Below are positions 7,845 through 15,639 of a stretch of DNA of 46,412 nucleotides, in pieces; the first letter of the stretch is position 1, and each line of letters begins with the position of its first letter. Origin of the DNA: a virus; the IMG/VR virus record IMGVR_UViG_3300025849_002676, positions 1 to 46,412 of that record. One strand, given 5' to 3'. The notes beneath the pieces are model-generated. The model ran no database searches and was not told the origin of the DNA. It saw nothing but the letters and a program-made list of their open reading frames with translations. Made by a program: the position numbers and the translations under genes.

Positions 7845-8598
7845 TCACTATATCAGATACTACCTTTTCAAAGTCTTTTAGATACACCATATTTGGCCCA
7901 TCACTCGGAGCATTGTCAGGATCAGGATGCACTTCTAAAAAGAAATTACTGACTCCCAAAGCAGAGGCAGCACGAGAAAGGCCTGGAACATAATCACGAT
8001 TACCACCAGACGATTTGCCGTTTCCCCCAGGTTTCTGACATGAGTGCGTTGCATCAAATACGATCGGTACATCATAATTATCAAGCATGTACTGAATGCC
8101 ATTAAAATCGACCACAAGATTGTTATATCCAAAGCTAGTTCCTCTCTCTGTTATCCACACTTCTTTTGCGTCCTGGGTTTTACTTAAAATACCTTCGACA
8201 TCCCACGGTGCAAGGAATTGACCCTTTTTAATATTAATAATTTTATCTGTAGCGCATGCTGCTTTAATAAGATCTGTTTGTCTACATAAAAATGCTGGAA
8301 TTTGTAATATATCTACTGAGTCATTAAACTCTCTGGATATACGCTTCGCCTGAACGTAATCATGCACATCCGTTAATGTATCACACCCAACCATAGACTT
8401 AATAACACTAAGACAATCCATAGTATAACTCATGCCCATACCACGAGTGCCATCAACATTAGTACGATTTGCTTTATCGTAACTAGCCTTAAAGATATAT
8501 TCTATTCCAAGTTTACTACACACTTCGGCACAATGCTCTGCAATCTTAAATGACATTGAAAGATTTTCGTGTTGACATGGTCCTGCAATAATTCTCAT
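7822..8598 (-). CDS. kdsA: 3-deoxy-8-phosphooctulonate synthase (Kdo-8-P synthase)
   Basis: 258 aa matching KdsA throughout: GPCQHEN at the start, KASYDKANR, TDVHDY, QIPAFLCRQTDL, NIKKGQFLAPWD, TERGTSFGY, FDATHSCQKPGG and LEVHPDPDNAPSDGP. It condenses arabinose-5-phosphate with phosphoenolpyruvate to Kdo-8-phosphate. A few residues are missing at each end compared with the usual 270-280, but active-site segments are intact. It overlaps the preceding 55-aa gene (ATGA) and the following radical SAM gene (23 nt). Kdo-8-P phosphatase would be needed to link it to KdsB; a HAD phosphatase is encoded at 29105-29443. Confidence 0.93.
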   Translation of the reverse strand: MRIIAGPCQHENLSMSFKIAEHCAEVCSKLGIEYIFKASYDKANRTNVDGTRGMGMSYTMDCLSVIKSMVGCDTLTDVHDYVQAKRISREFNDSVDILQIPAFLCRQTDLIKAACATDKIINIKKGQFLAPWDVEGILSKTQDAKEVWITERGTSFGYNNLVVDFNGIQYMLDNYDVPIVFDATHSCQKPGGNGKSSGGNRDYVPGLSRAASALGVSNFFLEVHPDPDNAPSDGPNMVYLKDFEKVVSDIVSAHHSRY

Positions 8599-8762
8599 TT
8601 AAACTTTCCCCTATCCACAATTGGTATAGTCGACACACCTTCAATAACACTGCCATCGCCACAATGGTCTGTTGTTTTTACATGTTTGGTCATAATATCA
8701 TCAGCAGCAATGTAGTAAGTAATGACTTCTTGCCTTACCACTTTACCATTAAAATTATCCAC
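8595..8762 (-). CDS. small protein, 55 aa, GTG start
   Basis: Open frame from a GTG at 8762, with an AGGA ribosome binding site upstream, to a stop overlapping the kdsA start (ATGA). Codon use and tight coupling support a real gene. There is no recognisable domain; the middle has a CGDG turn. It is the first gene of the kdsA-radical SAM-kdsB operon as far as the sequence shows. Confidence 0.6.
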   Translation of the reverse strand: MDNFNGKVVRQEVITYYIAADDIMTKHVKTTDHCGDGSVIEGVSTIPIVDRGKFK

Positions 8763-8784
8763 TTTTTATTATTCCTTGATCATA

Positions 8785-8798
8785 TGTTAGCACTAACA
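8785..8798. repeat. 14-bp inverted repeat between divergent genes
   Basis: TGTTAG and CTAACA arms separated by CA lie in the short region between the divergent 55-aa gene (minus) and 82-aa gene (plus). Placement suggests an operator or shared regulatory site; no regulator is identified. Confidence 0.4.
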
Positions 8799-8834
8799 TT
8801 TTATACATAGTTGCATAATTAAATGGAGGTTCTA

Positions 8835-9083
8835 ATGTGTTCGCCGTTTATGCGTAAAGAAGCCAACCGTTATTTTTGGTTGGTTAAAGGTCACCTGATT
8901 CCTAAGGTTGAATCTGACGAAATTGTAGAAGGCTATTATAATAGTTATTTCAAACGTCTGTGGAATAACGAATCCCAATGCTTAGATGCATATGAGGAAG
9001 GATTCGAAGCTGCCTACAAAATTCGCGAAGCCGAGGTTATTAGTGACGAGCTGGACAATGTTGCAGTCTTAGGATACGATTAA
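8835..9083 (+). CDS. hypothetical protein, 82 aa
   Basis: Start at 8835 is chosen over the ATG at 8823 because GGAGG lies 5 nt upstream of it. The sequence is acidic and mostly helical, with an aromatic-rich N-terminal half. No recognised family. It is transcribed against a putative long minus-strand leader from the promoter at 9188-9216. Confidence 0.65.
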   Translation: MCSPFMRKEANRYFWLVKGHLIPKVESDEIVEGYYNSYFKRLWNNESQCLDAYEEGFEAAYKIREAEVISDELDNVAVLGYD

Positions 9084-9187
9084 CATCCATAGGCCTATAA
9101 CTAACAAAACTGACATAGTGTTCGACAAAAGGTTGATCATATAATTTTTCATGCTTTTCTCACATTTACATTTAACGTTTCCATATA

Positions 9188-9216
9188 AAAGTAACACAAA
9201 TCAAAAGACTTGTACA
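9188..9216 (-). promoter_or_regulatory. putative early promoter, antisense to the 82-aa gene
   Basis: Minus strand TGTACA (9211-9216), 17-nt spacer, TACTTT (9188-9193). The -35 region sits in a 19-nt block that recurs with one mismatch at the plus-strand promoter at 35566. Transcription would run across the 82-aa plus-strand gene into the Kdo operon. The -10 box is weak. Confidence 0.45.
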
Positions 9217-9253
9217 CGCTTATTTTCATATTATTAAAAATATATATAACGTT

Positions 9254-9865
9254 ATGCATAATGAAAAATATAAGCTATTCATACCAGATAATATAGATCA
9301 GGCTAAAATCTTAGATTATGGTTGTGGTAACGGAAACCTAATAGATTGGGGAAAAATAAGGAAAGAACAATATACAGGATTTGAGATAGAAAAATCCGCA
9401 CATGAATATTGTACATACACCTATCCTGACTTCAATTTCATATATCAAGATATATACAGCCCAGTTTACAATAAGAACGGAAAGCAGGATTTCCCGGAGT
9501 TAACTGAAAAGTATGATGTGATTTTTGCGTACAGCGTATTCACGCATACAACATACGAATACTTTTTGCAATGTATGAATATATTTAAAAGCCATTTAAA
9601 TGAAGGTGGTTATATATTATGTTCCATGATTTTATTTGACAATTATCGTATGCTTAAATACTTTAAACATAAGCGAATCCAGTCGTATGGATCTTGTGAT
9701 GATATAACACCAATGAATGTCGGATATTTGTACAATAATAAGTATGATAAACCATTAGAATCGTATAGCGAATTTGTTTCTATATATGATAGATCATTTC
9801 TATCCTTACATGGTGATATGATCACAACATCTATGAATCAAGATATATTGAGAATAGGATTATAA
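9254..9865 (+). CDS. class I SAM-dependent methyltransferase-like protein, 203 aa
   Basis: Residues 18-29 (KILDYGCGNGN) are motif I, the SAM-binding loop of class I methyltransferases, followed by an acidic residue (FEIEK) for the ribose and VIFAYSVFTH at the motif IV position. The protein is about the minimal methyltransferase domain size. Target unknown; nearby sugar and oxygenase genes suggest a small molecule or glycan. It starts the plus-strand block that runs to 12306. Confidence 0.8.
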   Translation: MHNEKYKLFIPDNIDQAKILDYGCGNGNLIDWGKIRKEQYTGFEIEKSAHEYCTYTYPDFNFIYQDIYSPVYNKNGKQDFPELTEKYDVIFAYSVFTHTTYEYFLQCMNIFKSHLNEGGYILCSMILFDNYRMLKYFKHKRIQSYGSCDDITPMNVGYLYNNKYDKPLESYSEFVSIYDRSFLSLHGDMITTSMNQDILRIGL

Positions 9866-9868
9866 ATA
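9861..9868 (+). promoter_or_regulatory. TATAAATA late-promoter match upstream of the SGNH gene
   Basis: Plus strand TATAAATA spans the methyltransferase stop codon and precedes the SGNH-like gene by about 60 nt. It matches the late box exactly but lies in AT-rich sequence, so chance is possible. Confidence 0.4.
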
Positions 9869-9925
9869 TGTACAGAAGAATATTAGCGTACATACGGTTT
9901 CGTTATTTTATGAAGAAGGATCATT

Positions 9926-10612
9926 TTGTTTATGAAGAAGATCGTGATACTAGGAACAAGCCATAGCACTATACGGTATTCGCCAAGTTTGACCACGACT
10001 CTACAAACCGTAGCAGAGGTTGAGAATCTAGCAGCTTACGGCCACGGCATTGATACATACTTTCCTAGAGTAATGAGTCAGGCTGGTGCGGGCATTTTTA
10101 TTATAGAAGCACCACATCATACTCGCTATACTGAATTTATGAATGAAGGTGCTTATGTCAAAGGCGCGTATAGTACACCAGAATTTTGGACAAGTAAACA
10201 GTATATGAAGCATTTGGCTTTTTATTCTAAAACTGTTTTATTAGAAACAAATGATTATGATGAAGCATTACGATCAAGTAGAAATGATTTAAAGGCATTA
10301 CAGCGAGTAAAGCTTTTAGCTAACCAGCAACTTGAATTAGAGGACAACATCATAAAATGTTGTATGTTAGACGGGTTTTTAAAGAACAGAGGACATAAAG
10401 TTCTTTGGTGGACAGCAAATAATAAGTTGCTACATACGTATAATTATCCATTTAACCTTATATTAGATAAGCCACTATTTGATAACTTCGAAGATAAAAA
10501 ACTATTTTCTGACGGTTATCATTTGGACGATCAACATTTTCAACCGTATGTTGAAAACCATTTTTTAAAAGAGGTACACAATGAAACAGCAGACATATAC
10601 TATCCGATTTAA
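9926..10612 (+). CDS. SGNH/GDSL-type hydrolase-like protein, 228 aa
   Basis: ILGTSHS near residue 10 fits block I of SGNH hydrolases (nucleophile Ser in GxS), and SDGYHLD near residue 195 fits block V with the Asp-x-x-His pair. These enzymes hydrolyse or transfer acyl groups, often acetyl groups on glycans. A TTG at 9926 follows AAGGA by 5 nt; the ATG at 9932 is the alternative. It overlaps the next gene by 32 nt. Confidence 0.65.
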   Translation: MFMKKIVILGTSHSTIRYSPSLTTTLQTVAEVENLAAYGHGIDTYFPRVMSQAGAGIFIIEAPHHTRYTEFMNEGAYVKGAYSTPEFWTSKQYMKHLAFYSKTVLLETNDYDEALRSSRNDLKALQRVKLLANQQLELEDNIIKCCMLDGFLKNRGHKVLWWTANNKLLHTYNYPFNLILDKPLFDNFEDKKLFSDGYHLDDQHFQPYVENHFLKEVHNETADIYYPI

Positions 10613-10892
10613 TAGAACATTTGATACTGCACTAGATGCTATCAGAACAGTCGGTTCAGCTATTCATCAAGATTTGCGTGACTATATCGAAGAAGGTTTA
10701 ATTGCCGGAGAAATTACTGATGAATCACTCACGATAAATGAAGGTGGAAATGAAGTTTCTGTGGTTAGAAACTGGGAAGATGCATCCCATGCCGAATTTA
10801 TTGCACTTTCTACTTATAGTGGAATGACCGCAGCAATCGAGGCGGCAACCACCGTGGATTCTTTAGTATCATATACTTTTGCTGATGCATGA
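10581..10892 (+). CDS. hypothetical protein, 103 aa
   Basis: Acidic protein preceded by GAGG 6 nt from its ATG. The ATG lies within the end of the SGNH-like gene, and the stop overlaps the next start (ATGA), so the three genes are coupled. No recognised domain; the Ala/Thr-rich C-terminal half suggests a small helical fold. Confidence 0.65.
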   Translation: MKQQTYTIRFNRTFDTALDAIRTVGSAIHQDLRDYIEEGLIAGEITDESLTINEGGNEVSVVRNWEDASHAEFIALSTYSGMTAAIEAATTVDSLVSYTFADA

Positions 10893-11281
10893 GACTGGGA
10901 AGATTAAACGCCTCACTAATACTCGATGAGGTACAGGAATATATGAATGTAGACAAGCATGTGCTTTTGCAAAAAAGTATAGATCCTGTTTATAACATAC
11001 CATATACAAATTCTTTGTTTGAAAAATACCAGATGTATTCTAGTCGAATAATGTGCCTAAGCCCAAAGACTTGTTATACAGTACACACAGACCAAACTCC
11101 GCGTATCCATTTTCCTATTATTACTGATAAAAGATGCCTGTTTATCTTAGAAGATCATGCGTTTTACATGGAAAAGGGATGGGCTCATTATGTAGATACC
11201 ACTAAATCGCACAGCGCTTTGAATGGCACTATGGATTTATTCAGATATCATATTGTAGGAAAGACTAATGAAATACTTTGA
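10889..11281 (+). CDS. aspartyl-hydroxylase-like 2OG-Fe(II) oxygenase 1, 130 aa
   Basis: HTDQTPRIHFPI (from about residue 66) gives the HxD iron ligands and following strand of aspartyl/asparaginyl beta-hydroxylase-like oxygenases, and SHSALN near residue 107 supplies the distal His region. It is the first of three consecutive genes of this type, each overlapping the next. Substrate unknown: protein side chain, sugar or nucleotide are all possible. Confidence 0.65.
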   Translation: MRLGRLNASLILDEVQEYMNVDKHVLLQKSIDPVYNIPYTNSLFEKYQMYSSRIMCLSPKTCYTVHTDQTPRIHFPIITDKRCLFILEDHAFYMEKGWAHYVDTTKSHSALNGTMDLFRYHIVGKTNEIL

Positions 11282-11759
11282 CGTTGATACTTCGGTACGA
11301 GAAGACGATAAAAAATGGTTAATTGACATTGGCAATAATATCTCAGAACCGGCATGGACAATTAGACCATACAAATTAAATGAAGAAGAGATGAATAGGA
11401 TTTCATATATATGGAAAGACCTACCAGTGCCTTCATATGCTGCAGTGATTATGGTACCAGCTAACACAATATGTAAAACACATGTGGATGATAAGGCAGA
11501 AGCAAACGGAGTTCGTCAAAGAATTACAGCAATTAATATTCCGCTGGCAGTCCATCCAACTTCTACATTCCAATACATGGAGGGCGAGCCTGGCCGATAT
11601 AATGTAGTTGATAGCATAGATTTGGTGTCAGCTAAATGCTGGAGGGTTGACATTCCACATAGAGTGAATAATGAATTTAGCCCATTTAATAGAGTTGTGT
11701 TGAGCTTATCTTATACGGAGACTATTGATGAAATACATAAGAGAATTAAAACATCTTAA
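11268..11759 (+). CDS. aspartyl-hydroxylase-like 2OG-Fe(II) oxygenase 2, 163 aa
   Basis: THVDDKAE gives HxD, RITAINIPL the following core strand, and IPHRVNN with NRVVLSLSY the distal His and 2OG-binding Arg. This is a complete double-stranded beta-helix core for the family. AGGA lies 7 nt before the ATG, and the gene overlaps both neighbours. Sequence similarity to the next gene suggests duplication. Confidence 0.72.
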   Translation: MKYFDVDTSVREDDKKWLIDIGNNISEPAWTIRPYKLNEEEMNRISYIWKDLPVPSYAAVIMVPANTICKTHVDDKAEANGVRQRITAINIPLAVHPTSTFQYMEGEPGRYNVVDSIDLVSAKCWRVDIPHRVNNEFSPFNRVVLSLSYTETIDEIHKRIKTS

Positions 11760-12306
11760 CTATAGCAAGGCAAAATGTGAAGAGTTTATAAAAAATGCTA
11801 ATCTAGATTATAAAGCACTTGAGAAAACTAAGCAGTGGCACAATAACGTAGATGCCACCCCTCATTTAATAGGACACTTTGGATCTATTACAGAACATCT
11901 AAAAGATGTGGTTTTAATCTTAAGCTTATTCCCAGGAAAGCAAATTAATATTCATGCTGATGGTGCTGGTACAAAACTCGATAACACATATAATGTTAGT
12001 ATCAATATACCTGTAAAAAATTGTACGCCACAAACCAAAACTGTATTTTGGGATTTTCCTGATGAGCGTGAAATTAAATATATTCACCATGAAAAATTAG
12101 GAACACGCCAAATCATCGATAAGGATCAATTGGAGCGTAAGTTCGAATACGTATTTGATGATACTGCTGTACTGTTTAGGAATGAATATCCACACAGTGT
12201 AGAAAATGAAAGTGCCGATCTGAGGCTTATGTTGTCTTGGAGATTTAAACCAGAATACTCGTGGGATCAGGCTCAGGAATTATGTGAGCGTCATTTCCTG
12301 ACATAA
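11728..12306 (+). CDS. aspartyl-hydroxylase-like 2OG-Fe(II) oxygenase 3, 192 aa
   Basis: NIHADGAG gives HxD; SINIPV is the core strand; YPHSVENES with LRLMLSWRF gives the distal His and Arg. The pattern repeats that of the preceding gene. The ATG at 11728 has GGAG 7 nt upstream, within the end of the preceding gene. The last 62 nt overlap the convergent sulfotransferase-like gene. Three paralogues in a row suggest related but distinct substrates. Confidence 0.72.
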   Translation: MKYIRELKHLNYSKAKCEEFIKNANLDYKALEKTKQWHNNVDATPHLIGHFGSITEHLKDVVLILSLFPGKQINIHADGAGTKLDNTYNVSINIPVKNCTPQTKTVFWDFPDEREIKYIHHEKLGTRQIIDKDQLERKFEYVFDDTAVLFRNEYPHSVENESADLRLMLSWRFKPEYSWDQAQELCERHFLT

Positions 12307-12694
12307 CGTAATGAGCAGATATTTTCCATTTTGAATACTCTTCCATTGACCGTTTGTAAACATCATCGTATAAATCCTTACCGGTTATTTGCAACAAAGA
12401 CTTTTTAACTAAATGCTTCTGTCGGTGAGAGCACACAATAGTATAGTTTTCTTTTACAAAATCGTATATTTCTGAATCTAGTTGGTTTAAGCTATGCCAA
12501 TGCCCGTGTAATATATGATTTTGCCCAAACACAATATCTTTTACATTGTAATCATTCTTTCCTAAATACTCAGGCTTATGTAGAACACCGTGCGCAGGTA
12601 GCTTACTATGTTCTTTTGCCATATAATCAACTAGTGCTTTAGAAGCTGTTCTTGGAAAACTGATTACTGCTATATTAGAAATTGTGTTCTCCAT
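12245..12694 (-). CDS. short sulfotransferase-like protein, 149 aa
   Basis: SFPRTASKAL at residues 12-21 matches the phosphosulfate-binding loop of sulfotransferases, and SHRQKHLVKKS near residue 89 resembles the 3'-phosphate-binding segment. The protein is about half the usual sulfotransferase length, so it may be a minimal or degenerate form. Its 3' end overlaps the convergent oxygenase gene. PAPS would be the donor; an APS-kinase-like protein is encoded at 20015-20452, but a link is speculative. Confidence 0.55.
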   Translation of the reverse strand: MENTISNIAVISFPRTASKALVDYMAKEHSKLPAHGVLHKPEYLGKNDYNVKDIVFGQNHILHGHWHSLNQLDSEIYDFVKENYTIVCSHRQKHLVKKSLLQITGKDLYDDVYKRSMEEYSKWKISAHYVMSGNDAHIIPEPDPTSILV

Positions 12695-13368
12695 AATAAT
12701 CTTTTTCCTTCAAAGGCCGAGCGCTTATGGATCATCTTTAAGTTGTCCCATAACAATATATCATTATCTTCCCAATGATGGATGTAAGAGTTTTCTTCAA
12801 TCCACTCTCGTATAGGCTCAACATTATATTCGTTGTTTCGCATAGTTGCTAGGCTGCAATACAGAATCTTTTCACCAGTAATATGGTGTTCTATATTAAA
12901 TTTACGCGTTATCTTTTGCTTGTTAAGAATCCGCAATTGCTTTTCTGTAAAACATTGTCCATGTAAATGTGTAGGAGGATAGTATTCTCCTTCGGCGTCT
13001 TGATACATATATCTAAGAGAATCTGGTGCCTTAGACATATCACAGAACCATGTAGGAGATCTCTGAGCATTGTTCACATTATAAAGTATAGTTCCAAAGT
13101 AATTGCCTCTACCATAACTCCAATCATGATGCCAATCTACTTCGCCATCACCAAACAAACCAACATCACTTAACTCTTGAACTGTTCGACCTTCGTTTAA
13201 AACATGTTTGTCAGTAACCAAGGGTTTACCAAGACTTTTAGTAATTGCTTCAAACTGTTCTAAGTTAAGAGGCTTCGGACATGAGACTTTCACAAGTCCA
13301 TTCTTCAACAAACTCTGCCTTAGGTCGTAGGCAGATTCCAGCTCTCCATAATTCACGGTCTCCAACAT
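12670..13368 (-). CDS. TauD/TfdA-like 2OG-Fe(II) dioxygenase (canonical HxD), 232 aa
   Basis: WHHDWSY gives the HxD iron ligands, and DNLKMIHKRSAF with LLWR gives the distal His and 2OG-binding Arg, the TauD/TfdA pattern. The ATG at 13368 is chosen because GAGGG lies 6 nt upstream; it still overlaps the upstream TauD-like gene by 104 nt. The overlap and shared fold suggest a duplicated pair. Substrate unknown. Confidence 0.75.
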   Translation of the reverse strand: MLETVNYGELESAYDLRQSLLKNGLVKVSCPKPLNLEQFEAITKSLGKPLVTDKHVLNEGRTVQELSDVGLFGDGEVDWHHDWSYGRGNYFGTILYNVNNAQRSPTWFCDMSKAPDSLRYMYQDAEGEYYPPTHLHGQCFTEKQLRILNKQKITRKFNIEHHITGEKILYCSLATMRNNEYNVEPIREWIEENSYIHHWEDNDILLWDNLKMIHKRSAFEGKRLLWRTQFLI

Positions 13369-14125
13369 ATGCATCCCTCTTATGTAAACTATGATGTTGG
13401 TCACTTAGTACAATATCATATGCATCCCACGTATGTGTAGAAGTATATTGTAAAGTATGTGATTTTAACATATAGTATAAATCGTGTTGTTCTTTATGAT
13501 CTAATCCGGTAAATCCTCGGATTACACTCCAAGGAAAGTACAGCCCTTCTTTTCCATTGATAGGATGCTTTGTTACAAGGTCCTTACGTGGGGTCTGTTT
13601 TTCAAAACTTGTCTTTCCATCAATGTCGCGAAACTCCATCATAGTTTGCTCATCACTAAATACATTTTTGTAATGCATTTTTTCTAATTTCATTGTAGCA
13701 TTATATGTCACTACTTTAGATTTTAATTTGCGGCAAAGATCTTTTGTCTCGTCATCTAAATCTTGCCAGGCACTTTGATGATCAGTAAAGTGGGTGTCTC
13801 CGCCAGATTCTGCAGGCTGATTCATATACATTGCCACAATATCATCATGGCCGGTTCTATTCATACCAGCGCTATGCCACTCAAGCTCACCATCATCTTT
13901 GCCAGCAAATAATCCATTCTGCCTTACTCTAACCAACTCACCGGTTGCTATAGTTCCGGTAACCTTATCATTTTGTTTTACTACATTACCAAGTTCTTTA
14001 TAAAAGGCAATAAGCTTTTCTGGTGAAACCGGATTTTTATTTTTTATGACAACCGTACGATGCTCGCCAACAAGCTGTCTAATACTAGAAGCATTGACTT
14101 CATCAATATTATTTACGACATGCAT
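13265..14125 (-). CDS. TauD-like 2OG oxygenase with HxA motif (halogenase-like or inactive), 286 aa
   Basis: TauD-like fold throughout, with the distal His at 248 (LHKR) and Arg at 257/261. The first iron-ligand motif reads W83-H84-S85-A86: the Asp/Glu of HxD/E is replaced by Ala. In Fe/2OG halogenases such as SyrB2 the same replacement frees a coordination site for chloride. It may therefore be a halogenase, an oxygenase with altered chemistry, or a non-catalytic paralogue of the next gene. It overlaps both neighbours. Confidence 0.7.
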   Translation of the reverse strand: MHVVNNIDEVNASSIRQLVGEHRTVVIKNKNPVSPEKLIAFYKELGNVVKQNDKVTGTIATGELVRVRQNGLFAGKDDGELEWHSAGMNRTGHDDIVAMYMNQPAESGGDTHFTDHQSAWQDLDDETKDLCRKLKSKVVTYNATMKLEKMHYKNVFSDEQTMMEFRDIDGKTSFEKQTPRKDLVTKHPINGKEGLYFPWSVIRGFTGLDHKEQHDLYYMLKSHTLQYTSTHTWDAYDIVLSDQHHSLHKRDAYVGDRELWRAGICLRPKAEFVEEWTCESLMSEAS

Positions 14126-14634
14126 ATTTCTTTCTCCATAATAAATTCGTTACTGTTTAGCGGAGTCCACATGAGATGTTGATAAACTGACAAACCATCG
14201 CTTCTCCATGCAATGTATTTATCGTCTGTTACGTGCCAACTTTGTGGCAAGAATTTCTTATAATGAAGAAAGGCCTGAGTCTTAGTTTCGCGACTCATAA
14301 AGGCGCAATCAAAATCTAGTATCTTGGCTATATCTAATTGTTGTTGAATCATATCTAAAGTGGTTTGAGATACTTTTCTTTTTTCATTTTCAAATCGTGC
14401 ATCAGGCGTTTTGTAAAATCTATTAAGAATTCGACAATTGTTTTCCCATATTGAACGATATGAAATAGAAGAAAATCCATTTTCGAACAAAGAAATTGCA
14501 ACCCAGTCTTCAGTATGTAAATTTTTATATCCATAGTTTTGTTTTAGTCTACCGTCAGGTATTTTTGATACCATCTGTTTAACGGCATCTAATGCAGTAC
14601 TAAATTTTGGATCAGTTCTAATAACCGTATTCAT
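14113..14634 (-). CDS. hypothetical protein, 173 aa
   Basis: The start at 14634 (MNTVIRT) lies 17 nt inside the end of the radical SAM gene; an upstream extension would overlap that gene far more. Mixed alpha/beta, soluble, rich in Lys and aromatic residues. I recognise no catalytic motif; an acetyltransferase-type fold is conceivable. Coupled to the TauD-like gene downstream by a 13-nt overlap. Confidence 0.6.
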   Translation of the reverse strand: MNTVIRTDPKFSTALDAVKQMVSKIPDGRLKQNYGYKNLHTEDWVAISLFENGFSSISYRSIWENNCRILNRFYKTPDARFENEKRKVSQTTLDMIQQQLDIAKILDFDCAFMSRETKTQAFLHYKKFLPQSWHVTDDKYIAWRSDGLSVYQHLMWTPLNSNEFIMEKEICMS

Positions 14635-15553
14635 GTTTTTTAACGTGCTCAAAAAATGGTGCAATAGTAAAATCTTCAGTAAGTCTTCCACGATTCGGAT
14701 TGTCGTGGTCAATAACTCCATCGTCATCAGTCTGCCAATCGATCAGTCGAATAAGGATTGTGCCGGCCTTTGATTTATATTTAAACATATATGAAGTTAA
14801 AGCTTCACCCGATTGTGGTCCAGCCTTCACTACTCCGGCAGATGTTTGAGACATATCAGATCTATTAACGCCAAGTTGACTTATACACAGATCAATTAAT
14901 TCATCCATATCGTAAGAAGAATTCTCCATGTACCGACCAATGGCTCCAACGGATTTCATCCTAAGAACCGGAGTTATTCTATTGTACGGAGTTGTTGTAT
15001 CGAAGTTGATACCATTTGCTATAGCTCTTTCGGCAAATAGCTCTATCTGTCTACCTAGCGTATGCTCATTGACGCCTTTAGCAATGATTGTACCAGTATT
15101 AATGGGTAATCGTTCAGCAAATATATTATCTAATGCTCTAACCTTAACAGTAGCCCAATTACCATTGTCAAGTTCTTTATAGGTTGCATTATTATCAGCG
15201 CCATTCATACTGTGAAGCAATAGGCGAAGCCCTGAATCCTTTAGCTTCTTAACATATGATCTATTAGCAAGCTTTAATCCGTTCGTCGTGACGCTAGGTC
15301 TATGGCCAAGTTCTTTTACTTTAGTAATAATTTCTGGTAAGTCTGTGCGCATAGTTGGTTCTGCACCAATTAAACGAATATATGTTCTTTCTGGAAGTCT
15401 CGATAAAAAATCATATAATCGATCTTTATCTAAGTCAGGCACATCCCTGTTTGGAATATAGCAGTTAGCACATTCCATATTACACCTGTGGGTTAGATCT
15501 ACCACAATATTAGTAAACGTGTTTTCTTCAGGTGTTAATTCAAAATAATTCAT
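14618..15553 (-). CDS. radical SAM protein, 311 aa
   Basis: CNMECANC (CxxxCxxC) near residue 29 is the radical SAM cluster motif, followed by RLIGAEPTM (GGE-like SAM-binding motif) and SVTTNG, a standard partial-barrel layout. Near residue 140 GTIIAKG continues the barrel. The C-terminus lacks a Cys-rich SPASM domain. It begins a minus-strand operon with the 173-aa protein and the TauD-like pair, a set able to do several radical oxidations in sequence. Substrate unknown. Confidence 0.88.
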   Translation of the reverse strand: MNYFELTPEENTFTNIVVDLTHRCNMECANCYIPNRDVPDLDKDRLYDFLSRLPERTYIRLIGAEPTMRTDLPEIITKVKELGHRPSVTTNGLKLANRSYVKKLKDSGLRLLLHSMNGADNNATYKELDNGNWATVKVRALDNIFAERLPINTGTIIAKGVNEHTLGRQIELFAERAIANGINFDTTTPYNRITPVLRMKSVGAIGRYMENSSYDMDELIDLCISQLGVNRSDMSQTSAGVVKAGPQSGEALTSYMFKYKSKAGTILIRLIDWQTDDDGVIDHDNPNRGRLTEDFTIAPFFEHVKKHEYGY

Positions 15554-15561
15554 ACTTTACC

Positions 15562-15593
15562 TTAATAAAAAGCCGGGCTAACCATGGCCCGGC
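15562..15593 (-). terminator. rho-independent terminator
   Basis: Minus strand GCCGGGC and GCCCGGC form a perfect 7-bp stem with an 8-nt loop, followed by TTTTTATT. It ends the transcript of the outer-membrane-type gene. Confidence 0.88.
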
Positions 15594-15639
15594 ACGGATC
15601 TATTAAGCGATCAACCTAACCATACTAATATCTATAACA

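Noticed and set aside
9868-9966. 32-codon plus-strand frame between the methyltransferase and the SGNH-like gene
   Set aside because: No ribosome binding site; overlaps the SGNH-like start in another frame and contains a late-promoter match.
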